The notes: generated by a model from the letters alone, not told the origin. A stretch of 10,311 nt of DNA from Marine group II euryarchaeote REDSEA-S43_B8 (GCA_001629235.1 LUSA01000052.1:1-10311); one strand, 5' to 3'; positions 1 through 8,405 are shown, counted from the first letter of the stretch. Numbers and translations: made by a program.

Positions 1-3000
1 GGCAGGTACTTGCCTACGGTTCCTGAAGTGGAGAGGGTGAAGGAAGAGTTCGGCCTTTACCGCATGAATCTCCAATACAAACCCCCTCCAGAGGAGACGG
101 AGACGATTGTCAAAGAGTGCCCAGTGATGATCAACGGCGAAGAGACCGAGAGAATGGAGTGTGCGGGATACAAGGAAGTTCGGAACATTGTGAATGAGAA
201 TGGTTCTTTCAGAACCAGAGTAAGGGGAGGGGTGATGCTAGTAATCGCAGAGGGTCTATGCCTCAAGGCTCCGAAAATCCGTAGTCACACTGAGAGATTG
301 AGGGTTCCGGGGTGGGATTTCATTTCCAAATTCGCTGATAAAAAGAAGGGTGGAGAGTCGGAAACTATCGATTTGAAGAGCAGGGTCCTGGAAAAAGAAG
401 GGCGATACATGGAAGACGTGATTGCGGGTAGACCTGTTTTTGGAGAGCCGCGAGAACCCGGGGGCTTCAGGCTAAGATATGGTAGGAGTAGAGCTACTGG
501 ACTTGCAGCGGCTGGTCTAAATCCGATAACAATGGAAGCATTAGGAGGATTCCTATCAGTCGGGACTCAGATGAAGATCGAGGGGCCCGGTAAGGCCTGT
601 GCAGTTACACCATGTGTGGACATTGACGGTCCAACCGTTCTACTGAGCAACGGGGAATTCGTTAGAGTCCGGAGTCAGGAGGAGTGGAAGAGGTGCGAAG
701 GTGAATTGTTCTCGATATGGGATGCTGGAGAAATTCTACTTGGATATGGGGAATTTCTGGAGAATAACAAATCTCTGTCTCCGTCTTCCTATTCCGTCGA
801 TTGGTGGTCAGTTGATCTTGCAGATTCTCTTGACTCGCATGAGAAGATCGAGTCTTTCGCTGAGATAATCGGAGTTAAAGTAGGGAAATTACCACCTGGA
901 ATGCCATTCAATGGAGCAATTAACCGTGGAGGCGAATCTAGATTAGAAAGATCTTTGAGGAAGAGGAGTTGGATTTCCTATCTCAAAAATTTAGACCTAT
1001 CTTGGGATATGGTCAAAGAGATATGTGAGAGCTTTGGAACTGCTGTCCCTCCTCCATGGAACCTCTGGTGGTCAGATTTGCCAATCCAATTCCTACCTCC
1101 TTTGGCTGATGAAATTGTATCTAATGGTAAAATCGAGGGTTCTTCCCTTAGGATAGAGAGTTGGACAGACGTTTACCGTCACGGATTAGTGAAATCATCA
1201 TTGATGACTTTGGGGCTTGTTCACCATCATGAGGGTTATGATATCGTAATTCCTCTACATTGGGAGGGTCTGCTAGATGGTTTGGGTCTTGGAGAAGCCG
1301 ATGGGAGAGTCATAGTCAGAAGAGAGGTTGATTCTCTGGTTTCGCAGACAGTAGGAAACGTGTCAGATATATTGAATTCCGAAATATCGGAAGACAGGGA
1401 GAAGAGGGCTGTTGACGACTATCTGGTTGAGAGATCTCTAAGTTTGGTTAGAAAGGTCTCAGAACTTCCTAGATGGGAAGACTCGGTCCCCTGTAGAATC
1501 GGGGCGAGAATGGGTAGACCGGAAAAGTCCGGTGTTAGGGAAATGAGTCCGATGGTTCACTCGCTCTTCCCAATCGGAGAGAATGGTGGGCCTCAGAGGT
1601 TGGTTTCGGAAGCATCCTCGAGAGGGGCTATCAGAGTAACAGTTGGCCCGAGGATTTGTCAAAAATGTGGTAGGGAGACTCCTCACGTAACTTGTCATCA
1701 CCGACCAGATCCCAAGGAACCCATAGAATGCGGAGGTAGGACCTTGGCGGGCCCTTCAAGGAATAGGAGAGGGAGGAGGAAGGGAGAAATCACCGCAGTG
1801 AACCTAGGATCTATTCTGGAAGTGAAGAGGAGGAAACTTGGTCTGGACAGGATTCCTAGTAAAATCAAGGCAGTGAAGGGATTGGTCTCAAAGGACCAGG
1901 CTCCCGAGCAAATCGAGAAAGGGATACTACGAGGATTGCATGGTTTGTCTGTTTTCAGAGATGGAACCGCTAGATTCGATATGAGTGACGTCCCAGTTAC
2001 TCACTTCAGGCCATCAGAGATTGGGACTCCGTGGAAGAGGCTTGTTGAATTAGGATATACCCATGATAACGATGGAGAGCCCCTGAAGAACGACGAACAA
2101 CTACTGGAGTTGCTCCCCCAGGACTTCATTCCTTCCAGGTTAGCCTCAACACATCTACTTTCAACGTGCTCTTTTGTGGATGATCTTTTGGTTAGATTCT
2201 ACGAAATGCCCGCATTCTACATGGCTAAGAGTCTCGAAGACATTGTTGGGCATATCGCGATTGGGCTTGCACCCCATACCTCAGGAGGCGTAGCGTGCCG
2301 AATAATTGGGTGGACCGATGCATCTGCAGGCTACGCCCACCCGCTATTTCATGCTGCGAAGAGGCGTAACTGCGATGGAGACGAGGATAGCATAATGATG
2401 CTGATGGATGGACTACTGAATTTTACTCAGACTATCCTGCCTGCAAACAGGGGAGGTAGGATGGATGCCCCTCTCGTCCTAACCACCCGTCTGAATCCTA
2501 GTGAGATAGATAAGGAGGCTTTGAACGTGGATTGTGCTTGGTTCTACAGCAGAGATTTCTTCGAGTCTACTCTAGACCAGCCACATCCAAAGGACATCAG
2601 GGATCTGATGGACATTGTAGAGGATCGGCTTGGCATGATAGGTGAGATTAGAGGATACGGATGGACTCACGATTCTGGACCATTGGACGCCGGTCCGGAG
2701 AATTCCTCTTACAAGACACTAGTCACGATGAAAGACAAGTTAGACAGTCAACTGAGTCTAGGCAAGGTTCTACGTCCAGTTGCTGCAGAGAGGGTTGCTA
2801 AGCAAGTAATCGAATCGCACTTCCTACCGGACATGAGGGGCAATCTGATGGCATACACTAGACAGAAAATAAGATGTGTGAAGTGCGGAGAGTCCTACCG
2901 GAGGATGCCACTAGCAGGAAAGTGCATCAAGCATAAGTCGACATCTGGTGGGTTCTCAGGTGGAGAGTTGGATTCGGGTTGCGGAGGAAACGTCGTGCTT

Positions 3001-3171
3001 ACTGTCTCTGAGGGCGCTGTTAGGAAATACATCCAGATAACAGAGGACATCATGAGTGAATTCGGGATCGATGACTACACAAAGCACAGAGTTGGGTGGA
3101 TGTCTTCTAGCGTGGACTCGTTATTCAACAATGACAAGGTTACTGTGATGACTCTTGAGGACTTCATCTAA
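1..3171 (+). CDS. polC: DNA polymerase D large subunit DP2 (5'-partial)
   Basis: Catalytic subunit of the heterodimeric replicative polymerase PolD, which works with the DP1 exonuclease subunit. The frame is open to base 1 (GRYLPTVPEVERV), so the TTG at base 10 is not the start. By comparison with Pyrococcus DP2, remembered rather than aligned, about 170-180 N-terminal residues are missing, including the AGGTAQA region. Counting the base-1 codon as residue 1, recognisable blocks are GGFRLRYGRSR, the GRPEKS motif, a Cys-rich zinc site (C553, C556, C565, C577), the KIKAVKG block, SVFRDGTARFD, GLAPHTSGG, YAHPLFHAAKRRN and the catalytic NCDGDED with D792 and D794. The latter sit at bases 2374-2382 and are intact, with no intein. 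A C-terminal zinc site has C959, C962, C975 and C994; the last pair is widely spaced. The protein ends VMTLEDFI, resembling a weak PCNA-binding motif. It overlaps flaK tail to tail by 8 bp. Identification is very secure. Confidence 0.97.
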   Translation, partial: GRYLPTVPEVERVKEEFGLYRMNLQYKPPPEETETIVKECPVMINGEETERMECAGYKEVRNIVNENGSFRTRVRGGVMLVIAEGLCLKAPKIRSHTERLRVPGWDFISKFADKKKGGESETIDLKSRVLEKEGRYMEDVIAGRPVFGEPREPGGFRLRYGRSRATGLAAAGLNPITMEALGGFLSVGTQMKIEGPGKACAVTPCVDIDGPTVLLSNGEFVRVRSQEEWKRCEGELFSIWDAGEILLGYGEFLENNKSLSPSSYSVDWWSVDLADSLDSHEKIESFAEIIGVKVGKLPPGMPFNGAINRGGESRLERSLRKRSWISYLKNLDLSWDMVKEICESFGTAVPPPWNLWWSDLPIQFLPPLADEIVSNGKIEGSSLRIESWTDVYRHGLVKSSLMTLGLVHHHEGYDIVIPLHWEGLLDGLGLGEADGRVIVRREVDSLVSQTVGNVSDILNSEISEDREKRAVDDYLVERSLSLVRKVSELPRWEDSVPCRIGARMGRPEKSGVREMSPMVHSLFPIGENGGPQRLVSEASSRGAIRVTVGPRICQKCGRETPHVTCHHRPDPKEPIECGGRTLAGPSRNRRGRRKGEITAVNLGSILEVKRRKLGLDRIPSKIKAVKGLVSKDQAPEQIEKGILRGLHGLSVFRDGTARFDMSDVPVTHFRPSEIGTPWKRLVELGYTHDNDGEPLKNDEQLLELLPQDFIPSRLASTHLLSTCSFVDDLLVRFYEMPAFYMAKSLEDIVGHIAIGLAPHTSGGVACRIIGWTDASAGYAHPLFHAAKRRNCDGDEDSIMMLMDGLLNFTQTILPANRGGRMDAPLVLTTRLNPSEIDKEALNVDCAWFYSRDFFESTLDQPHPKDIRDLMDIVEDRLGMIGEIRGYGWTHDSGPLDAGPENSSYKTLVTMKDKLDSQLSLGKVLRPVAAERVAKQVIESHFLPDMRGNLMAYTRQKIRCVKCGESYRRMPLAGKCIKHKSTSGGFSGGELDSGCGGNVVLTVSEGAVRKYIQITEDIMSEFGIDDYTKHRVGWMSSSVDSLFNNDKVTVMTLEDFI
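2374..2388 (+). other. DP2 catalytic acidic motif DGDED
   Basis: These codons encode DGDED in the context AKRRNCDGDED. In the two-barrel PolD catalytic core the first two aspartates of this motif coordinate the catalytic metals (family knowledge). Several archaeal DP2 genes carry an intein between the preceding Asn and Cys. Here the Asn-Cys junction is continuous, so the allele is intein-free. Confidence 0.9.
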
Positions 3172-4156
3172 TCACGTATGATAGAGGGTCTCCAAGGAGG
3201 AGCATTGGAAGTATTGCCAAGAATAGGTAGACTAGAAATGGATGCTTGGTAGTTATCCAGACACTGGCCAAGCCCAGATCCTCGAGAAGCTCGAACTGTG
3301 TGTCCTTGTCTTCGACATTTGATAATCTCCTAGAGGGGAGTATTCGATCTACTACAGTCAACTCTCCGTTCTTCTCAATGGCTTCAGTTAGAATCCAAGA
3401 TTGGTATGATACAGAATCCGGAGCTTCCTTGAGGTCTGAGATTCGTCTCTTTGTAGCATGCCATGCCATCTTAAGATCTGATAGTGAAGAAATATTGCCT
3501 CTCGCAGCATTTTGAATGAAGATAATTGGTGGTGCGACCAGGAATGCAGCAGCGGCCCATATGAAGAGGACCATGGATGGGGGCATTCGGAATAGTGGAT
3601 CTTCCACTAGAGGGTACATCTGATCTGGTACGAATGACCATGAGGGGAATACCAGAGTTACAAGAATCAGCGCCTTTACATCCGCCCCTCCTTGAATTAG
3701 CCCTATCCTCCAAGAGCCATAGAAAATCGTAGAGGTCAGGAACGCAGTATTCATGCTCCACCAGAGAGTTGTTTCCTTGGATTCATCGCCCAGAACCAAA
3801 TCAATGAAATTAGTATCCGAGTAGACGGTCGCCCCGTATACGAATCCAACTAAACCCAGGGCATACATCACGAATAGGAGAGCCTCGTTTTGATTCCAGT
3901 CTCTGAAATCTCGCGGATCTGGAGGTTCGGAGAAGCAGAAAGAGAAGACTGCTACCAACGAGAATACCATACAGAAGTTCGCTATACCCATGTTCTCGGA
4001 TGTCATCTCCACCAAGAGGATGAGTACGACCGGAACAGACCACCTGATCCAGTGTCTGTCCCTGACTGACAGTGTCTCGAAGTCTGAACGTGCTGCAGCG
4101 GCCATGAAGATAGTTAGAATCGAGATTCTCAGAGTGGACAGGAGGGGGTCGGTCAC
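3164..4156 (-). CDS. flaK: Preflagellin (prearchaellin) peptidase, FlaK/A24 aspartic protease
   Basis: Membrane aspartyl protease that removes the class III signal peptide from archaellins before assembly. The two catalytic aspartates of the A24 family are visible: D25 in ARSDFETLSVRDRHW, at the cytoplasmic end of TM1, and D159 in the GxGD-type motif GGADVKAL. About seven or eight hydrophobic segments are seen (roughly residues 7-22, 38-51, 59-76, 92-112, 133-150, 160-178, 193-216 and 306-323). A polar segment (about 217-300) precedes the last one. At 330 aa it is long compared with FlaK proteins of about 230 aa. The GTG start is chosen because the next ATG (residue 18) would delete TM1, and an in-frame TAG lies 39 bases upstream. 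No Shine-Dalgarno sequence is visible. It is the last gene of the cluster, 45 bp after flaJ and in the same frame. A type IV prepilin peptidase with broader substrates is possible, but context favours archaellin. Confidence 0.88.
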   Translation of the reverse strand: MTDPLLSTLRISILTIFMAAAARSDFETLSVRDRHWIRWSVPVVLILLVEMTSENMGIANFCMVFSLVAVFSFCFSEPPDPRDFRDWNQNEALLFVMYALGLVGFVYGATVYSDTNFIDLVLGDESKETTLWWSMNTAFLTSTIFYGSWRIGLIQGGADVKALILVTLVFPSWSFVPDQMYPLVEDPLFRMPPSMVLFIWAAAAFLVAPPIIFIQNAARGNISSLSDLKMAWHATKRRISDLKEAPDSVSYQSWILTEAIEKNGELTVVDRILPSRRLSNVEDKDTQFELLEDLGLASVWITTKHPFLVYLFLAILPMLLLGDPLSYVIR

Positions 4157-4201
4157 GGTTATTGGTAAATGGCGAACGGCATCAAGGCTTCTGCGCTATC
4201 G
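4157..4201 (-). other. flaJ-flaK spacer, 45 bp, with second in-frame stop
   Basis: flaJ ends with TAG, then CGA, then a second TAG in the same frame. The repeat GCTATC GCTATC at 4195-4206 (+ strand) creates the duplicated stop. flaK begins 45 bases later in the same frame at GTG. No Shine-Dalgarno and no TATA-like box at a sensible distance were found. Confidence 0.6.
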
Positions 4202-6004
4202 CTATCCTCCTGACTGGAACAGGCCTACGGACTGGTCCAGGATCCATGCGCTGAAGAAGTTCGCAAGACCTGCTACCCACATCATCTGGATCATCTGTCC
4301 TAGGACCAGTGTTGTCCCGCCACCTCTTATTCTCGCAGTGATGAGGCCGAGAATGACAATCGAGATTACGATGAGGAATGATCCCATGTATTGGAAGACT
4401 CGGATGTTCTGATCAATACCTCCCGTCTCGGCCAAAGCAGGTAGCGCAACGTCTACGCCTCCGGCTGCGGTTCCAACCTCTCCGGCTCCATCGACTAGCC
4501 CCGCAGCCACCGATGCTATCGTCTCACCCAGACCGGCGATTATCGATGTAGTGATGTTCAGTGCGATGATCATAGCGATGAGGAGGCCGTAGGAGACGCT
4601 CCTCATCACGTTAGCAGAAATCTGTCTCCTCTGTCTAAGTCCTAGCAAGCTGGTCGTACTCTGGGAGACCATGTCTCCAACCAGACCGGCCTCACCGGTG
4701 GATGAGGATCCCTCGATGAATACCCTCGTGAACCTAGACACTAGCATTGAGTTGTTGTCGGCTGCGAACCAATCCCAAGAGTAGTCACTGTCTATCCTCA
4801 TGGAAAGTCTCTTCTCGAGATTAGAGATTGAGTCGTCTAGGGCACCGAAATCAATACCTGATAGGGCTTTGACCATGGCACTAGGCTCCTGGGCTCGGGC
4901 TTGGGCGGTTCCCCCGAAGGCTCGAATGAACTCAGGGAACGCGTCGTCTCTCCTCCTCACTCTTGTCTCCTCCTGGAGGGTTAGTAGGGCAGGTGCAAGC
5001 AGTGGTGACATCATAGCTGCAATCACCAGAAGTCCGTAGTAGTTCCACTGGTCGAACAGGATATCCGTCCCGTATACAATGAAGACCGTGGAGATGATCA
5101 TGAACATAATCGAACTCAGTATAGCTGCAAAAATCCAAGATCTGCGCATGTCAATCGCCTGTTCTGTGTTGAATCCGTGTTTGGCGAAGAGATCCTCGTC
5201 CGGAATAACCAGGGTGAAGAGGTACCATGCTCCAATCTGTAGCAAAGCGAAGAGTGTCCCTGTTAGAAGGACCCACCTCGCTCTGAGTATCACCTCGAAC
5301 GGGTTCGATGTCTCTGCTCCGGTCTGGAAGAGTATGAGGTGTAGTCCGGATACCACCAGGAGGAGGAGTCCTGTGGTAGTGAGTGACACGAAGGTCTCCC
5401 TCAGAGTGTCTAGCTGCTCGAGCCTAGCGTCGTAGATGGTGGTGTAGGCCTGCTCGAATGTCTCGTTCTCACTAGAGAAGAATTCCCCGATGGGTTGTCC
5501 CACTTCAACAGAGAAGGCCATCCTGTCTAGGAAGTCGCTCCAAATAGCAGATGGGCTCTGTCTACCGACTATTCTTGCTGCCTCTGGGAGGTTGGTGTGC
5601 CATTTGGTGACTAGTGTCTCAATCGATTGGATCTCTTGAGCCAGTGCTCCGTAGTCTCCCATCTCCTTCAGAACGTCGAACATCCCCTTCTCAGCCGACT
5701 CCCCCATGGAAAGAATGCCCATCCTTGTCATGAACATGTGCATATCTTGCTCTATCTGGATTGCCTCTGCTGAGACCTGCGCCACAGGATAAGCCAGAGT
5801 GCCGGCAAAGGCCAGAGCAGGGAACAGGAGAATCATGAGGACTGCTGACGGTCCCGTGATGACGTCGCTAACGGTATACCAAACGGCAAGGCCGGCGACG
5901 AGCCCCACCAAGGAAACTGGCAACGCGAAGAAGAGAAGGTAGTTCCTGAATGGCATTCCCAGTCGGAGGAGGGCTATCTCCCATGTGGTGGCCTTGTCTT
6001 CCAT
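4202..6004 (-). CDS. flaJ: Archaellum membrane platform protein FlaJ (ArlJ)
   Basis: Polytopic inner-membrane core of the archaellum motor that couples FlaI ATP hydrolysis to filament assembly and rotation (family knowledge). The 600 aa show nine likely membrane segments: about 21-44, 51-74, 206-227, 243-267, 289-312, 322-342, 470-493, 540-557 and 570-588. Two large polar cytoplasmic regions, about 80-205 and 345-468, correspond to the duplicated T2SSF/GspF-type domains (DMHMFMTRMGILSMGES and RRDDAFPEFIRAFGG mark their beginnings). A Gly/Ala-rich loop lies at 500-530. The ATG start is 12 bp after the flaI stop, with only a weak GGA/CGGA Shine-Dalgarno. It ends in TAG, followed one codon later by a second in-frame TAG. 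Neighbouring flaI and flaH make archaellum rather than another type IV pilus system the best reading. Confidence 0.95.
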   Translation of the reverse strand: MEDKATTWEIALLRLGMPFRNYLLFFALPVSLVGLVAGLAVWYTVSDVITGPSAVLMILLFPALAFAGTLAYPVAQVSAEAIQIEQDMHMFMTRMGILSMGESAEKGMFDVLKEMGDYGALAQEIQSIETLVTKWHTNLPEAARIVGRQSPSAIWSDFLDRMAFSVEVGQPIGEFFSSENETFEQAYTTIYDARLEQLDTLRETFVSLTTTGLLLLVVSGLHLILFQTGAETSNPFEVILRARWVLLTGTLFALLQIGAWYLFTLVIPDEDLFAKHGFNTEQAIDMRRSWIFAAILSSIMFMIISTVFIVYGTDILFDQWNYYGLLVIAAMMSPLLAPALLTLQEETRVRRRDDAFPEFIRAFGGTAQARAQEPSAMVKALSGIDFGALDDSISNLEKRLSMRIDSDYSWDWFAADNNSMLVSRFTRVFIEGSSSTGEAGLVGDMVSQSTTSLLGLRQRRQISANVMRSVSYGLLIAMIIALNITTSIIAGLGETIASVAAGLVDGAGEVGTAAGGVDVALPALAETGGIDQNIRVFQYMGSFLIVISIVILGLITARIRGGGTTLVLGQMIQMMWVAGLANFFSAWILDQSVGLFQSGG

Positions 6005-6016
6005 TTGGAATCCGTC

Positions 6017-7765
6017 CTAGTGATTGACTCCCGTCCATGTTTCCAGTGCGGATGCGAACCTATCCCAACCCTCTTTGTAGTATACGTCAAGGAGGTCGAA
6101 CACGTCGTCATAGTGGGTTAGGTCTCTGTCGCACATCCTCTGGATGGCCTCTGTCCTTCTCTGCAACTCGTCGTAGATGTCTCTCTTGCTCCTGAATCCC
6201 ATCCTAGGAGCGATCTTGTTCTCAAGCATATCAGACTGGAACATCCCTCTGAAGTAGACCTCGTCAGCCACTGGGTCCCACTCGAACATGTTCCTGGTAA
6301 GGATACCGTCCGCGGTCTTGTCGAATCCAATCACCTCGCTGACTCCAGTGATCCTCCTGGCAATTCCTCCTCCAGGGGCTTCTACCACTTCTTGGAAGAT
6401 TGCGAAGTTCAGGTTGTCGAAGAATCGGGCTGGGACGTTTATCGGATCACCTGTGAATCTCTGGATAAGCTTGACAATATTGGAGGCGTGGAAGGTACCG
6501 ACCACGGGGTGTCCGGTCTGCATGGCTTGGAATGCGATTGCTCCCTCTACCCCTCTGATTTCACCTATGATGATGTATCGGGGTCTGGATCTTAGTGCTG
6601 CCTTGAGAAGGTCGAACATCTCTACACGGGAGTCCTCATTCTTGGAGTCCCTGGTGATTAGCCTCTGCCAGATTGTGTGTGCTACCTTGACCTCGGGAGT
6701 GTCCTCTGCGGTGTATATCTTGACGTTGTGATCAATGAATGGAAGTACGGCGTTCAGCGTAGTGGTCTTCCCGGAGGCTGTCTCCCCGGATACCAGCATG
6801 GACATCCCGGACTCTAGACCGAGCCAGATATATGCAGCCATCTGAGCTGATAGTGTCTTCCACTTGATCAGCTGAATGATAGATATTGTCTCCTCGGCGA
6901 ACTTCCTGATCGTGAATGACGATCCCTGAATTGAGACGTCATCGCTGTAGATAATGTTGATTCTGGATCCATCAAGTAGGGCACCGTCTACGATCGGCTT
7001 GCTGTCAGATACTGGTCTCCCGATCCTTTCTGACATCGACCTTAGGTACTTGGTGAGAAGTTCCTGGTCCTTGAAGGCGATATTTGAGGTTAGCATCGGG
7101 AAGACCTTGTGATCCATGTTGATCCTAGATAGCCCGATGGAGTGTATGTCCTCCAGCATCTCGTCCGCTAGCAGAGTCTCGAGGGGACCGTTGTTAACCA
7201 GATCCCTGACCACTACGTACTTCAGCCGGTCAAGTTGTTCGGGTGTGACTTTGATCGGGGCCTCTCCCATCCCGATAAGCTCCCTAGCTTGGTTCACTAC
7301 TGGGTTGGAGAGCAGAGATGACGAAGTGGTTGTGGTCATCTCATCCATCATTTCGTGAATCATTGCGATGAATTCCTCGTCATTGTCGAATCGCTCCTTC
7401 TGAGGGGCGTCTCTGAGTAGTCTTTCCACGATTCTATCTCTGATATCGTCCTCCTCCTCTGTGATGGTCGGCTCTAGCCCGAACCAGAAGGTGTTCCCTG
7501 CTCCTTCGGCCCCCTCCGGTGGGGAGTAGACATGTGCGAAGCACGGGGGCTTGGTTGCGTAAATCAGATTACGAGGACTGACGCTCTTAGCATCCCTGTC
7601 GAGAGGTCCGTAGTAAATCGGTCTGGAGCCATGCTCTGCCTCAAATTGCTCCACCCATTCGCGTATATGGGGGTACTCGGCCATGAGGCCACCGAGGTCT
7701 CCGGGCTCGATTGTGAACTCGGGCTCTTTTCGGTCTTCTTCACCGGACTCTTGCTCAGTAACCAT
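6017..7765 (-). CDS. flaI: Archaellum motor ATPase FlaI (ArlI)
   Basis: Secretion-superfamily hexameric ATPase that powers archaellin assembly and archaellum rotation at the cytoplasmic face of FlaJ. The 582 aa length is normal. Motifs seen in order: Walker A GETASGKT at 327-334 (K333), Asp box YTAEDTPE at about 351-358, Walker B RYIIIGEIRG with E402, and His box QTGHPVVGTFHA with H419 and H426. An arginine-rich N-terminal-domain segment GSRINIIYSDDVSIQGSSFTIRK (within 266-288) matches the family. An acidic N-terminal stretch (1-30) precedes the conserved part. The ATG start has a good Shine-Dalgarno GAGGT seven bases upstream, overlapping the flaH TGA. It sits between flaH and flaJ, 10 and 12 bp away, as in euryarchaeal archaellum operons. 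All catalytic motifs look intact. Confidence 0.97.
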   Translation of the reverse strand: MVTEQESGEEDRKEPEFTIEPGDLGGLMAEYPHIREWVEQFEAEHGSRPIYYGPLDRDAKSVSPRNLIYATKPPCFAHVYSPPEGAEGAGNTFWFGLEPTITEEEDDIRDRIVERLLRDAPQKERFDNDEEFIAMIHEMMDEMTTTTSSSLLSNPVVNQARELIGMGEAPIKVTPEQLDRLKYVVVRDLVNNGPLETLLADEMLEDIHSIGLSRINMDHKVFPMLTSNIAFKDQELLTKYLRSMSERIGRPVSDSKPIVDGALLDGSRINIIYSDDVSIQGSSFTIRKFAEETISIIQLIKWKTLSAQMAAYIWLGLESGMSMLVSGETASGKTTTLNAVLPFIDHNVKIYTAEDTPEVKVAHTIWQRLITRDSKNEDSRVEMFDLLKAALRSRPRYIIIGEIRGVEGAIAFQAMQTGHPVVGTFHASNIVKLIQRFTGDPINVPARFFDNLNFAIFQEVVEAPGGGIARRITGVSEVIGFDKTADGILTRNMFEWDPVADEVYFRGMFQSDMLENKIAPRMGFRSKRDIYDELQRRTEAIQRMCDRDLTHYDDVFDLLDVYYKEGWDRFASALETWTGVNH

Positions 7766-7772
7766 TCAACCA

Positions 7773-7777
7773 ACCTC
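7773..7777 (-). promoter_or_regulatory. Shine-Dalgarno of flaI overlapping flaH stop
   Basis: The minus strand reads TGAGGT, then seven bases, then ATG. The TGA ends flaH. This is the same arrangement as at the flaF/flaG junction, and it suggests coupled translation of flaH and flaI. Confidence 0.75.
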
Positions 7778-8405
7778 ATGCAACCGCTGTGATATCCACT
7801 ATGAATCCCATCTCGGGCATTACCTTCCATCCGATTCTCTCAGTTACTGGTCCCGCGGCCCTTAGGAACCTGGTAACGCTGACAGTCCTGACGAGCTGGC
7901 CCCCTACTACCGCGGTCATCATATCGAGGACTACCTCTGCGGAGTTCTTCATATCCCTAAGCGTGTTATTGTCCATCTCATCGGGATCAAGTGTCAGGAT
8001 AAGGGTTCGGCCTTCAGAAGTGAATTTCCTCAGAATCCTCACCTTGGAGGCAGGAGACTCAAGAAGATCCAGGATGGTGACTTGATCATCAGATGGTTCT
8101 GCGATTACTCCGAAGCTGGAGACTAGGTGGAATGAACCCTCGTCGATTCTCTTATCCATGTAGTATCCAATGCTGGACACTTGCTCCAGCCAGCCTCTTG
8201 TAGTCAGCTCTGTCGTGAATAGCGACACTTTGACATCGTTCGCAGTCATTCCGAAAGACATACGCTGTCCCATGATGCTCTTCCCTGAGCCGATCCCCCC
8301 ACAAACAAGCATGAGCGCCCTGTTAGGGATAGCGGTTCCCATGCTCTGGCCAAGGCTGTCTTGGATGACGCCGAAATCGAAGTTGTCTTCGTTAGGGCTT
8401 GACAA
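7776..8405 (-). CDS. flaH: Archaellum RecA-like ATP-binding protein FlaH (ArlH)
   Basis: FlaH binds ATP through a RecA/KaiC-like fold and docks on FlaI as part of the cytoplasmic motor complex. Seen here: Walker A GGIGSGKS at 36-43 (K42), the family block SLFTTELTTRGWLEQ (about 61-75), the strand RTLILTLDPDEM (about 133-144), VVGGQLVR, and the C-terminal EMGFIVDITAVA that closely matches other FlaH termini. The protein is 209 aa against about 230 in relatives. The missing stretch lies between the ELTT block and the TLILTLDP strand, where Walker B should be; VTILD (109-113) is the only candidate. The TTG start is supported by GGAGG nine bases upstream and overlaps the 3' end of flaG by 14 bp. 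Identity is secure, but ATPase competence is uncertain from sequence. Confidence 0.92.
   Translation of the reverse strand: MSSPNEDNFDFGVIQDSLGQSMGTAIPNRALMLVCGGIGSGKSIMGQRMSFGMTANDVKVSLFTTELTTRGWLEQVSSIGYYMDKRIDEGSFHLVSSFGVIAEPSDDQVTILDLLESPASKVRILRKFTSEGRTLILTLDPDEMDNNTLRDMKNSAEVVLDMMTAVVGGQLVRTVSVTRFLRAAGPVTERIGWKVMPEMGFIVDITAVA

Noticed and set aside
10..12. TTG at base 10 as the start of DP2
   Set aside because: The frame is open to base 1 and the protein begins in the middle of the DP2 N-terminal region, so the gene continues off the left edge.
2368..2376. Possible intein at the DP2 Asn-Cys site before the catalytic motif
   Set aside because: The family motif AKRRNCDGDED is continuous, so no intein is inserted here or at the other conserved blocks.
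4157..4201. Separate promoter for flaK in the flaJ-flaK spacer
   Set aside because: No TATA-like or BRE-like element at a suitable distance from the GTG; the spacing fits a single operon.
3990..4412. 140-residue plus-strand open frame across the flaJ/flaK junction
   Set aside because: It lies antisense to two well-supported genes, has no family resemblance and looks like a shadow frame.
6288..6731. 147-residue plus-strand open frame inside flaI
   Set aside because: It is antisense to the conserved ATPase core with all its motifs; its composition reflects the complement of flaI codons.
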